In this document: positions 25,625-34,095 of the stretch, in pieces
How the letters are laid out: the number at the start of each line of letters is the position of its first letter
Numbering within the stretch: position 1 is the stretch's first letter
NCBI GenBank assembly: GCA_943788425.1
Contig: CALSQF010000004.1
Coordinates: forward strand, 248,001-312,000
Direction of reading: 5' to 3'
DNA from: an uncultured Planktomarina sp.
GTDB lineage: Bacteria > Pseudomonadota > Alphaproteobacteria > Rhodobacterales > Rhodobacteraceae
DNA length: 64,000 bases
Notes under the pieces: model-generated
The model's input: only the letters and a program-made list of their open reading frames with translations
Told to the model about the DNA's origin: nothing
The model's database searches: none
Position numbers and translations under genes: made by a program

Positions 25625-26317
25625 ATGTCATCAAATGCCCCTATGCCACGGTCAAGATTGGGCTATTGGATCAACGAATTTGAAGAAACAGCCATCGCTG
25701 TTCTTTTGGGCCTCATGACTTTAATCACCTTCGCAAATGTTGTTTTGCGCTATGGGTTCAACACTGGCTTGATCTGGGGTTTAGAGGCGACAACATTCTT
25801 GTTTGCTTGGTTGGTGCTCTTCGGTGTCAGCTATGCGGTGAAGGTCACCGCGCATTTGGGCGTCGATGCCCTAATCAATATTTTTGCACCGAAAACCCGC
25901 CGCATTCTGATGCTGATCGCGGCGGCGGTTTGCGTTGTCTATGCTGGCTTGCTGATGAAAGGGGCCTGGGATTATTGGGCTAATTTCGCCAATTTGCCTC
26001 AGACAACAGGCCGTTGGTTTCCAACAGGCTTTGAAGAGATGAAACGCACCTCTTACCGCGGATGGTATGAGGTTATTGATATAGTCTTTCCTGATTGGTT
26101 ACGTTGGATCCAACCGATTATGAATGACGGCGATGACTACGAAAAAATTCCACGTTTCATTCCCTATGCTATCTTGCCGATTGGGATGGCGCTGCTCTTG
26201 TTCCGCTTTGTCCAAGTCTTCGTGCGCTTGTTGCGCGGCCAAGATGCCAGCTTGATTGTCAGCCATGAGGTTGAAGAGGCTGTGGCAGAAGTTAAGCATC
26301 TTAACGCTAAGGTCTAA
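25625..26317 (+). CDS. TRAP transporter small permease, DctQ family
   Basis: 230 residues, start ATG 25625. Four membrane helices in the DctQ pattern: ETAIAVLLGLMTLITFANVVLRYGF, then GLEATTFLFAWLVLFGVSYAV, RILMLIAAAVCVVYAGLLM and IPYAILPIGMALLLFRF. An extra extracellular/periplasmic loop of about 60 residues (about 125-180) lies between helices 3 and 4, longer than in short DctQ proteins. It partners the binding protein upstream and the large permease that begins 4 bases after it. Confidence 0.88.
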   Translation: MSSNAPMPRSRLGYWINEFEETAIAVLLGLMTLITFANVVLRYGFNTGLIWGLEATTFLFAWLVLFGVSYAVKVTAHLGVDALINIFAPKTRRILMLIAAAVCVVYAGLLMKGAWDYWANFANLPQTTGRWFPTGFEEMKRTSYRGWYEVIDIVFPDWLRWIQPIMNDGDDYEKIPRFIPYAILPIGMALLLFRFVQVFVRLLRGQDASLIVSHEVEEAVAEVKHLNAKV

Positions 26318-26321
26318 CCCC

Positions 26322-28169
26322 ATGGAAGTCGCAATTTTATTTGCAGTTGTTGTTGGTCTGATGCTCATCGGTGTGCCCATTGCGGTCAGCCTCGGCATGG
26401 CGTCGATCTTGTTTTTGCTTGCCCTTGGCGATACCTCGCTGGCGTCCATTGCGCAGACATTCTTTCAAGCCATGGCGGGCCACTATACCCTGCTGGCCAT
26501 TCCTTTCTTCATTTTGGCCTCTAGCTTTATGTCCACGGGTGGGGTCGCGCGGCGTATCATACGCTTTTCGGTGGCTCTGGTCGGGCACGTGCCGGGTGGC
26601 TTGGCGATTGCCGGTGTTTTTGCCTGTATGATGTTTGCGGCATTGTCGGGCTCCTCACCGGCGACGGTTGTGGCGATCGGCTCCATCGTTATCGCCGGCA
26701 TGCATCAGGTTGGGTACACGAAAGACTTTGCGGCTGGTGTGATCGCAAATGCTGGTACTTTAGGGATTTTGATTCCCCCCTCCATCGTGATGGTGGTTTA
26801 TGCGGCGGCGGTGGAAGTGTCCGTAGGCCGCATGTTCCTCGCGGGTGTATTGCCCGGCCTTTTGGCCGGCTGCATGTTAATGATTACCATATACATCATG
26901 GCGCGGGTGAAAAACCTGCCAAAGGGGGACTGGCAAGGCTGGGATGAGGTTGCGGCCGCAGTCTTGGATGCCGCCTTTGGATTGGTGCTGATCGTAATCA
27001 TTCTTGGTGGGATTTACGGCGGTATTTTCACCCCAACCGAAGCCGCCGCTGTGGCTTGTGTCTATGCGTTTTTTGCAGCCTTGATGATTTATCGCGATAT
27101 GGGTCCTTTGCAAGGCAGGGGCTGGTTGCGTGAGGGTGAGCAACGCGCTTTTGGTTTGGGACTGCGGGTCGTAGCCTTTGCGGTGATTGGCTTCTTGCTG
27201 CATGCTTCGCTCGGCAAGGCGGGGGTCTATCCAGAGGGCTGGGGGCTGGCTGTGGCGATTGCTTGGGTTTTGGTTTGCCTTGGCACAGGCTGGGCCATGA
27301 CTCATTTTGCAGCCCAACGTAGCCGCGTGGCCGGGCCTGTGATCGTTATGCTTGGCGCTTTGCCGGGTGTGATTTTTGCTTATTGGACGATGGTCTCAAT
27401 TTTCCAAGGCTTATCGGGCTTCGCGTCAGGGTCGATGCTTGCGTTTGCAGGCACTGGGCTTTTAGCTGCTGTTGCTGGGTTGTTTCTCTTTGCGGCCACC
27501 GTGGCACCGGCTATTATTTTCACGTTTTCGCTGCATGGCGCGGCCCGCGAGGGGAAAGACACCGGATTTGGCGCCAGTCTTTTAGGCGGGGCCAAGGCCA
27601 TGAGCCGGGGTGTCATGGAAGCGATCATCTATTTGCCAGCCGCGGTTGTGCATAAAGACACCCGCAAAACATTGTTTGAGTCGGGAAAACTCACAGTGAC
27701 GTTGATGTTCATCATCGCCAATGCGCTGATCCTCAAGCATGTGTTGACGGATGAGCAAATCCCGCAGCATATTGCCAGCGCCATGCTGTCTGCAGGTTTT
27801 GGACCGATTATGTTCTTGGTGATCGTCAATGTTATCTTGTTGATTGGTGGGCAATTCATGGAGCCATCGGGGCTTTTGGTCATCGTTGCGCCCTTGGTCT
27901 TTCCAATTGCGATTGAGCTGGGCATTGATCCGATCCATTTGGGTATCATCATGGTGGTCAATATGGAGATTGGCATGATTACCCCGCCCGTGGGGCTTAA
28001 CCTCTTTGTAACCTCTGGCGTAGCGAATATGCCAATGATGTCCGTTGTGCGCGCGGCCTTGCCCTTTTTGGCGGTCCTATTCGGTTTCTTGATATTGATT
28101 ACCTACGTGCCTTGGATATCTACGGTCTTGCCGAATGCGATGATGGGACCGGAACTGATTGTGAAATGA
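26322..28169 (+). CDS. TRAP transporter large permease, DctM family, enlarged form
   Basis: 615 residues from ATG 26322; classical DctM is about 430. The N-terminal half (GVPIAVSLGMASILFLL, AALSGSSPATVVAIGSIV, GTLGILIPPSIVMVVYAA) and the C-terminal half (EPSGLLVIVAPLVFPIA, GMITPPVGLNLFV) are normal. Between them, at about residues 265-440, lies an inserted block with several more hydrophobic helices and a charged WLREGEQRAFG segment. Known longer DctM variants exist. It is the sodium-coupled transport channel of this TRAP system. Confidence 0.88.
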   Translation: MEVAILFAVVVGLMLIGVPIAVSLGMASILFLLALGDTSLASIAQTFFQAMAGHYTLLAIPFFILASSFMSTGGVARRIIRFSVALVGHVPGGLAIAGVFACMMFAALSGSSPATVVAIGSIVIAGMHQVGYTKDFAAGVIANAGTLGILIPPSIVMVVYAAAVEVSVGRMFLAGVLPGLLAGCMLMITIYIMARVKNLPKGDWQGWDEVAAAVLDAAFGLVLIVIILGGIYGGIFTPTEAAAVACVYAFFAALMIYRDMGPLQGRGWLREGEQRAFGLGLRVVAFAVIGFLLHASLGKAGVYPEGWGLAVAIAWVLVCLGTGWAMTHFAAQRSRVAGPVIVMLGALPGVIFAYWTMVSIFQGLSGFASGSMLAFAGTGLLAAVAGLFLFAATVAPAIIFTFSLHGAAREGKDTGFGASLLGGAKAMSRGVMEAIIYLPAAVVHKDTRKTLFESGKLTVTLMFIIANALILKHVLTDEQIPQHIASAMLSAGFGPIMFLVIVNVILLIGGQFMEPSGLLVIVAPLVFPIAIELGIDPIHLGIIMVVNMEIGMITPPVGLNLFVTSGVANMPMMSVVRAALPFLAVLFGFLILITYVPWISTVLPNAMMGPELIVK

Positions 28170-28194
28170 TACTGTAGACGAATTAAAGGCTATA

Positions 28195-30081
28195 ATGATG
28201 GATCCGGTGACGCTGACAAATGAAATGATCGTTGTACTGACGGTGCTCTTTGTGACGGTTACATTGTTCATCACTGAAGCCTTCCGCATTGATTTGACAG
28301 CAATCCTGACCATGTTGGCGCTGGGTCTGCTCAGTCAACTGCCCGGCCTTGGAAATCTTGCAGATACCTCGCGATTGTTTGACGGCTTTGCCTCGAACGC
28401 GGTGATATCTATCATTGCCGTTATGATTATTGGAGCAGGGTTGGATAAGACCGGTTTGATGTCAAAAGTCGCTGGCTATATTTTGAAACTCGGTGGGGCG
28501 AAAGAAACCCGGATTGTGCCGATCATTTCTGGTTCGGTCGGAATAATATCATCTTTCATGCAAAATGTTGGGGCTGCTGCGCTGTTTTTGCCGGTGATCA
28601 GCCGCATTTCTGTACGGGCAGAATTGCCGATGTCCCGGCTTTTGATGCCAATGGGGTTTTGCGCCATTTTGGGTGGTACGATCACCATGGTGGGATCGTC
28701 GCCGCTGATTTTGCTCAATGATCTTATGGGTGTTGCCAATGCTGGATTGCCGGACGAACAGCAGATGCGTCCTTTTGAGCTTTTTGATGTCACGCCGATC
28801 GGTCTGTCGTTGATCATCACTGGGATCTTATATTTTATGCTCTTTGGGCGTTGGATTTTACCGCGGCGAGATGGCAAAGGTGAGGGCACTTCGGCGCAAT
28901 CGATGCTTGATTACGTTAAAGCTATTTACGGGCTCAAGGCTGTAATCTTTGAGGTGAAAGTTCCGGATGGCAATATTCTTATTGGCCATAAATTGGCTGA
29001 CATTATGGATGCGCATCACATTTATATTATTGGCACAGATTATCGCGGTCGCCAAGTGGTGGCTCCTATGGCTCCGACACAGATTGAGGCACCTTGCCGC
29101 TTGGCCATATTGGGCCGCCGGCGCGTGGTGGAAGAATTTGCCGCAATCTATGGCTTGGAAATTCTACCACAGCTTGACAATTTTTCTGACAATTTTGCAG
29201 CGACCCGCGCAGGTGTTGCGGAGATCGTCGTCCCGCCCGGGTCATCTGTGATTGGCAAAACGCCTGGGCAGATCCGCTTTCGCGCTACCCATGGCCTGTC
29301 CTTGCTCGGCATTCACCGCGGGGAAGAAACCTTAAGCCATGTGGAAACCCCCGATCATGCGGCGACGCGTCTCACGCATGTGCCGCTATTGGCGGGTGAT
29401 ACTTTGGTGGTGCATACGAAGTGGGAATCTCTGACACGACTGAGCCGCAACCGCGATTACGTCGTTGTGACTTCTGAATATCCGCGCGAAGAGGTTCGGC
29501 CGCAAAAAGTGAGCTGGGCTCTGGTCTTCTTTCTCCTGGGGATCGCCATGATTTTGCTGACTGATATTCGCCTGTCTCTTTGCCTTTTGACCGGCGCGGC
29601 GGGCATGATCGTGTCGCGTGTCCTGTCCATAGATGAAGCCTATGAGGCGGTGAGCTGGAACACAGTGTTTCTATTGGCCAGTCTGATCCCACTCGGGGTC
29701 GCGGTCCAAACCACTGGCACTGCGGCTTGGATTGCGCAACAGGTTCTCATGCTGTTAGAGGGATGGCCGATTTGGAGCTTGCAAGTGGGCGTGGCGATTA
29801 TGGCGACTGTTTTCACATTGGTGATGTCCAATGTGGGGGCCACCGTGTTGCTCGTGCCCTTGGCTGTGTCCATCGCAGTTGCGGCAGGCGGCAACCCGGC
29901 AATTTTTGCGTTGACCGTCGCTATTTCAACCTCAAACTCTTTTTTGATCCCCACCCATCAAGTAAACGCTCTGATTATGGGGCCGGGCGGCTATCGTGTG
30001 GTTGATTTCATGCGTTGCGGCGCGGGGATGACCCTATTGTTTTTGGTCGTCTCTATGGTGGTGATGAACTTGCTGTTTTAA
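28195..30081 (+). CDS. SLC13-family permease with two RCK_C domains
   Basis: 628 residues. Membrane halves at about 1-225 and 440-628 resemble the divalent-anion:Na+ symporter/ArsB superfamily (VGIISSFMQNVGAAALFLPV and VMSNVGATVLLVPLAVSI are the paired hairpin motifs; FLIPTHQVNALIMGPGGY closes it). The cytosolic middle carries two TrkA-C (RCK_C) units (about 240-330 and 340-425), which may bind a regulatory ligand. The substrate could be sulfate, a dicarboxylate or a related anion. The gene starts 25 bases after the TRAP operon and ends overlapping tpiA by 3-4 bases. Confidence 0.85.
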   Translation: MMDPVTLTNEMIVVLTVLFVTVTLFITEAFRIDLTAILTMLALGLLSQLPGLGNLADTSRLFDGFASNAVISIIAVMIIGAGLDKTGLMSKVAGYILKLGGAKETRIVPIISGSVGIISSFMQNVGAAALFLPVISRISVRAELPMSRLLMPMGFCAILGGTITMVGSSPLILLNDLMGVANAGLPDEQQMRPFELFDVTPIGLSLIITGILYFMLFGRWILPRRDGKGEGTSAQSMLDYVKAIYGLKAVIFEVKVPDGNILIGHKLADIMDAHHIYIIGTDYRGRQVVAPMAPTQIEAPCRLAILGRRRVVEEFAAIYGLEILPQLDNFSDNFAATRAGVAEIVVPPGSSVIGKTPGQIRFRATHGLSLLGIHRGEETLSHVETPDHAATRLTHVPLLAGDTLVVHTKWESLTRLSRNRDYVVVTSEYPREEVRPQKVSWALVFFLLGIAMILLTDIRLSLCLLTGAAGMIVSRVLSIDEAYEAVSWNTVFLLASLIPLGVAVQTTGTAAWIAQQVLMLLEGWPIWSLQVGVAIMATVFTLVMSNVGATVLLVPLAVSIAVAAGGNPAIFALTVAISTSNSFLIPTHQVNALIMGPGGYRVVDFMRCGAGMTLLFLVVSMVVMNLLF

Positions 30082-30809
30082 CTCTCCGCCAAGCTGCGCA
30101 TAATGGGTAGGAAATCCTCGGCTTTGAGACTCGCGCCTCCCACCAATGCGCCATTCACATGGGTGATGGCAAAAATTTCTTGTGCATTGCTCGGCTTGAC
30201 CGAGCCGCCATAAAGGATGGAGATGTCCTGACCGGCCGCGCCAAAGATGGCATGGAGCTGAGCGCGCAAAGCATCATGGACTTCCGTGATTTCAGCCACA
30301 GTGGGAACAAGACCCGTTCCAATGGCCCAAATTGGCTCATAGGCAATGATGACCTGGGCATCATCGGGCAGGGAGCCAGACAGTTGCGCCAACACGACCT
30401 CAAGCGCCTGACCTGCGGCGCGTTGCTCTTGGCTCTCACCAAGGCAGATGATGGGCGTGAGCCTGGATTGGAGAGCCGCTTGGGCCTTGGCGCGCACCAA
30501 ACTGTCGCTCTCGCCATAGCCTTCGCGCCTCTCGGAGTGGCCAAGGATGACATAGGAGGCACCGCAATCGGCCAGCTGCGCGGCGCTGATGTCGCCGGTG
30601 AAGGCACCTGACGGGGCGTGGTGGCAATTCTGCCCGCCGATGGCCAATGGTCCAGCCAGGCTGGCCGCGCTGTGTAGCAAATGCGCCGGCGGGCATAGAA
30701 TGGTCGAGCAGTGACTCTCTTGTGCGGCTTTCGCTATGGCTTGGATCTCAGATCGGCTGGCCTGCGTTCCGTTCATTTTCCAATTTCCAGCGGCGATTTT
30801 TTGGGGCAT
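30078..30809 (-). CDS. tpiA: Triosephosphate isomerase
   Basis: 243 residues from ATG 30809, RBS aaggat. Family motifs: AAGNWKMNG with the catalytic Lys (K11), GHSERREGYG with the catalytic His, AYEPIWAIGTG with the catalytic Glu and start of the flexible loop, and YGGSVKPSN plus GALVGGASLKAEDF at the phosphate site. It interconverts DHAP and glyceraldehyde-3-phosphate in the cytoplasm. It converges on the SLC13 gene with stop codons overlapping. Upstream on the same strand are the TfoX-like and Fe-S assembly genes. Confidence 0.95.
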   Translation of the reverse strand: MPQKIAAGNWKMNGTQASRSEIQAIAKAAQESHCSTILCPPAHLLHSAASLAGPLAIGGQNCHHAPSGAFTGDISAAQLADCGASYVILGHSERREGYGESDSLVRAKAQAALQSRLTPIICLGESQEQRAAGQALEVVLAQLSGSLPDDAQVIIAYEPIWAIGTGLVPTVAEITEVHDALRAQLHAIFGAAGQDISILYGGSVKPSNAQEIFAITHVNGALVGGASLKAEDFLPIMRSLAES

Positions 30810-30839
30810 CGGAGATCCTTCCACGGGGTGGGTATTTAT

Positions 30840-31166
30840 TTAGGAGTTTTGCAGCAAAGAGCGTCTGGCCCAATCGCAGGCCCGCTCCGGCTCATCCATT
30901 GCAGCGTTGGGCAGAGTCCAATAGGGCATGGCGACGCGCTTGTTGGCCTTTTCGTCATGAATAAATTGCTGTGATCCTTGGGCGGCGAGGTGGCTTGCAA
31001 GCGCGCCCTTTGCCTTGATCATCAAAGCACCCGTGCTGATGATAAGTGCAAAAATGACCCCGTCCGCATAGATTGCCAACCCACCAAACATTTTGCGGGT
31101 TGTCAGAGTGCCGACGTCTGCAAAGTGATCTTTCACAAAGGCGATATCAGCGTCGGAAATGCTCAT
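30840..31166 (-). CDS. TfoX/Sxy N-terminal domain protein
   Basis: 108 residues matching the TfoX_N module: FVKDHFADVGTLTTRKMFGGLAIYADGVIFALI is the typical first half and the C-terminal region is short. There is no TfoX_C domain, so it is not a full competence regulator; such short proteins are widespread and of unknown role. Its start overlaps the end of the HesB/IscA gene (31163-31166, ATGA), implying translational coupling. Confidence 0.8.
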   Translation of the reverse strand: MSISDADIAFVKDHFADVGTLTTRKMFGGLAIYADGVIFALIISTGALMIKAKGALASHLAAQGSQQFIHDEKANKRVAMPYWTLPNAAMDEPERACDWARRSLLQNS

Positions 31167-31528
31167 TTCTTGGCGAAAAGTGTTTCGTCGAATTTGATGC
31201 TCTCGCCGCAGCCACAGGCATCAACCACATTTGGGTTTTTGAATTTGAAGCCAGATTCCAACAGGCTGGTCTCATAGTCAATCTCAGTGCCGAAGAGGAA
31301 CATCTGCGCCATTGGAGCAATCATAACCCGAGCGCCATCGGTTTCAATCAATTCATCATGGGCTTCGATTTCATCGACATAGTCCATTGTATATTCCATG
31401 CCGGCACAGCCGCCCTTTTTCACGCCAATACGCAGGCCCTTATGGCCCTCGCGCGCCATGAGCTTGGTGATTTGCCCAATCGCGGCAGGGGTGAGGGTCA
31501 CAGCTTTTTTACCCGGAATACCGAACAT
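31163..31528 (-). CDS. A-type Fe-S carrier protein (HesB/IscA/SufA)
   Basis: 121 residues. The three conserved cysteines of A-type carriers are present: one in KKGGCAGMEYTMDY and two in DACGCGESI at the C-terminus. It should receive and pass on iron-sulfur clusters to apo-proteins. Neighbour order DUF59, A-type carrier, TfoX-like, tpiA on the minus strand suggests a SUF-linked unit. Which of ErpA, SufA or IscA it corresponds to cannot be told from the sequence. Confidence 0.9.
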   Translation of the reverse strand: MFGIPGKKAVTLTPAAIGQITKLMAREGHKGLRIGVKKGGCAGMEYTMDYVDEIEAHDELIETDGARVMIAPMAQMFLFGTEIDYETSLLESGFKFKNPNVVDACGCGESIKFDETLFAKK

Positions 31529-31647
31529 GTTTGATCCTTTTCAATCTGCTCTTAACCTAAGAGCGGCCAAAGCGAACTGCAAGAGGGGACATGCAGGTTG
31601 CAATCGCTCTTTGCGACTAGGCTGCGGTGTTAAGACGGCGCAGAGCC

Positions 31648-32007
31648 CTACATAAAGCCCAATTCAAGCCTTGCCTCATCGGACATCATATCCATGCCCC
31701 AAGGCGGCTCCCAAACCAGCTCAACATCTACATGTTTTACGCCGGGCAAGGGTTCAACGGCCTCGGCCACCCAACCGGGCATTTCACCGGCGACCGGGCA
31801 GCCCGGAGCGGTGAGGGTCATGGCAATTTTCACCTCGGAGTCCTCATTGATATCTACCGTATAAATGAGGCCAAGATCGAAAATATTAACTGGAATTTCA
31901 GGATCATACACAGTGCGAATACTGTCGACAATATTGTCATACAGCGGGTGATCTGTGCTCGAGGGCGCGATCAATGGTGTACCTTCAATGGGAGACTCGT
32001 CTGACAT
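31648..32007 (-). CDS. sufT: DUF59/MIP18-type SUF system protein
   Basis: 119 residues from ATG 32007, preceded by aaggatcatgac; a longer in-frame extension is not supported by an RBS. The family core IVDSIRTVYDPEIPVNIFDL and the MTLTAPGCPVAGEMP segment with its single conserved Cys are present, ending in ELVWEPPWGMDMMSDEAR. SufT-like proteins help mature Fe-S proteins. It precedes the A-type carrier gene on the same strand. Confidence 0.85.
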   Translation of the reverse strand: MSDESPIEGTPLIAPSSTDHPLYDNIVDSIRTVYDPEIPVNIFDLGLIYTVDINEDSEVKIAMTLTAPGCPVAGEMPGWVAEAVEPLPGVKHVDVELVWEPPWGMDMMSDEARLELGFM

Positions 32008-32186
32008 GTCATGATCCTTGAGTATTTTTATAGGGTATAAAGGGGCAGGACGCCGGGGTAAAGCAATAACCTGAATTAAGAACGCTAATGCTAATATCGG
32101 CCCGTGCGCTCTAGGTTTTGGGTGAAAAGCATGAATCTTTCGAGCAATCGCTTGATCCTTCATAAGGTTTAGCGCATGTGAGGCTC

Positions 32187-33317
32187 ATGACAGAAAAATT
32201 CTCCTTCCAATTGCATACGCGCTCAGGCAAGGCCCGGGCTGGCACCATTTATACCCCGCGCGGCGAGATCCGAACGCCGGCCTTTATGCCCGTTGGAACT
32301 GCGGCCACCGTAAAGGCGATGCTGCCAAGCTCCGTGCGGCAAACGGGGGCGGATATATTGCTGGGCAATACCTATCATTTGATGTTGCGCCCGACTGCAG
32401 AGCGGATTGATCGCTTAGGCGGGCTGCATAAGTTTATGAATTGGGAGCGTCCAATTTTAACAGATAGCGGCGGGTTTCAGGTGATGAGCCTGTCCAGCCT
32501 TCGCAAGATGAGCGAAGACGGGGTGACCTTTAAGTCGCATATTGATGGCTCTCAACATCATTTGTCGCCTGAGCGCTCGATGGAGATCCAACGGCTTTTG
32601 GGCAGTGATATTGTCATGTGTTTCGATGAATGCCCGGCTTTGCCGGCAGAACGCGACGAAATTGCACGGTCAATGCGTATGTCGATGCGATGGGCCGAGC
32701 GCTCTCGTGCCGCATTCGGTAACCGCCCGGGTCATGCGTTATTTGGCATTCAGCAAGGCGGTTTGGATGAGCAATTACGCGGTGAAAGTGCCGATGCGCT
32801 TAAAGCTATTGGTTTTGAAGGTTATGCGGTTGGCGGCCTGGCAGTGGGCGAGGGGCAGAAGGCCATGTTCGGGGTACTCGACTTTGCGCCCAATCAATTT
32901 CCCGAGGACAAGCCGCGATATTTGATGGGTGTTGGCAAGCCAGATGACATCGTGGGCGCCGTGAAGCGTGGCATTGATATGATGGATTGTGTTTTGCCCA
33001 GCCGGTCCGGGCGCACAGGGCAGGTATTCACCCGCCGGGGTGTGGTTAACATCAAAAATGCGCGTCACCAAGATGATCCGCGGCCCTTGGATGAGGTCTG
33101 CGGCTGTCCGGCTTGCAGCAATTATTCGCGCGCCTATTTACACCATGTGTTCCGCAGTCAGGAAATCATCAGCTCCATGCTTTTAACCTGGCACAACCTG
33201 CATTATTTCCAAGAAATTATGCAGCAGATGCGCGACGCCATTGCCGTGGATGATTTTGCTGGTTTTGAAAGTCAGTTCCATTTACAGCGGGCCTTGGGTG
33301 ATATTGAACCGGTTTAA
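32187..33317 (+). CDS. tgt: Queuine tRNA-ribosyltransferase
   Basis: 376 residues, start taken at ATG 32187 (a GTG 9 bases earlier is possible). Diagnostic text: [18 protein letters not shown], the nucleophile-region [40 protein letters not shown] and the zinc site [16 protein letters not shown]. It swaps guanine-34 for preQ1 in tRNAs with GUN anticodons. No other queuosine genes are in the window. Expressed from its own promoter, divergent from sufT. Confidence 0.95.
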   Translation: MTEKFSFQLHTRSGKARAGTIYTPRGEIRTPAFMPVGTAATVKAMLPSSVRQTGADILLGNTYHLMLRPTAERIDRLGGLHKFMNWERPILTDSGGFQVMSLSSLRKMSEDGVTFKSHIDGSQHHLSPERSMEIQRLLGSDIVMCFDECPALPAERDEIARSMRMSMRWAERSRAAFGNRPGHALFGIQQGGLDEQLRGESADALKAIGFEGYAVGGLAVGEGQKAMFGVLDFAPNQFPEDKPRYLMGVGKPDDIVGAVKRGIDMMDCVLPSRSGRTGQVFTRRGVVNIKNARHQDDPRPLDEVCGCPACSNYSRAYLHHVFRSQEIISSMLLTWHNLHYFQEIMQQMRDAIAVDDFAGFESQFHLQRALGDIEPV

Positions 33318-33328
33318 CTAAGCCTCGT

Positions 33329-33820
33329 TTAGGGTGCCAATGTAACGCGCAACGCCGCTGGATAGGCATAGCGATCTTTGCTCCGGTCACGCAGGGAAAT
33401 CGTAGCGCCAATGCGCGGCCCCCCTCTGGCCAGCGTGAGCCGCACCCCTTCACCTTTCGGTGCAGATTGATTGATAGCGTCCTGAGTGAAGCGCGCGGTA
33501 AGATCAGTGCCCGGCAGGTGGCAATATCCGTGGATTGGCGTGGGCTTGCCCCTAAACTGTGGCACACGCACTTGTGCCGGGGTTTCAAAGGCGGCGGATA
33601 GACGCTGATCTGGTGTGAAGATATGACAGCGCGCGCCAGACCGCTCTTGTCGATTGCGGGCCAGGAAGCTGCGGACCGTGATCACATCAAACCGCAGCGG
33701 CTGGGTGGTGATCTTGGCATTGGGACTGCGGGCATCTGCGACATAATCGGCAATGGGCAAAGGCGGCGCACAGCCGGCCAGTGCTGTGAATAGAAAAAGA
33801 CCGAGGGCGAATATCCGCAT
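33329..33820 (-). CDS. Hypothetical lipoprotein
   Basis: 163 residues from ATG 33820 (aaggtgtcaca before it). Lipobox LAGC with Cys17 after a hydrophobic signal. The mature part reads PPLPIADYVADARSPNAKIT, with paired cysteines at RCHIF and GYCHLPG that may form a disulfide. No family assigned; similar small lipoproteins occur in Rhodobacteraceae. It converges with tgt and is followed upstream by the lon promoter region. Confidence 0.65.
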   Translation of the reverse strand: MRIFALGLFLFTALAGCAPPLPIADYVADARSPNAKITTQPLRFDVITVRSFLARNRQERSGARCHIFTPDQRLSAAFETPAQVRVPQFRGKPTPIHGYCHLPGTDLTARFTQDAINQSAPKGEGVRLTLARGGPRIGATISLRDRSKDRYAYPAALRVTLAP

Positions 33821-33992
33821 TGTGACACCTTTCATTCCTGCCTCATGCTACCGCCAGGCGCCGAGGCCTGCAAATGGAGTGTTTGGAGCGGTCTGTATGA
33901 GTGATTTGATATTTGCTGACCGCGCAATATTTAAACTTACCTAAAACCTACTGCTTGCACTTCCCAGATTGTGCAGGCAATTTACTTAGGGT

Positions 33993-34021
33993 CTTGAAAT
34001 TGAGGCGGTTGCGCCCCAGAT
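33993..34021 (+). promoter_or_regulatory. Heat-shock (RpoH) promoter of lon
   Basis: CTTGAAA at 33993-33999, a 14-base spacer, then CCCCAGAT at 34014-34021. This differs from the E. coli-type sigma-32 consensus (CTTGAAA, N11-16, CCCCATNT) at a single defined position. The lon start codon is 75 bases downstream. Confidence 0.75.
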
Positions 34022-34095
34022 GTATAACAAGACCGGGGCCGGGCGAATTGCCGGATTGGGATCCGCTCTATGCCTGCCACAGTTAAGGAACGAGA

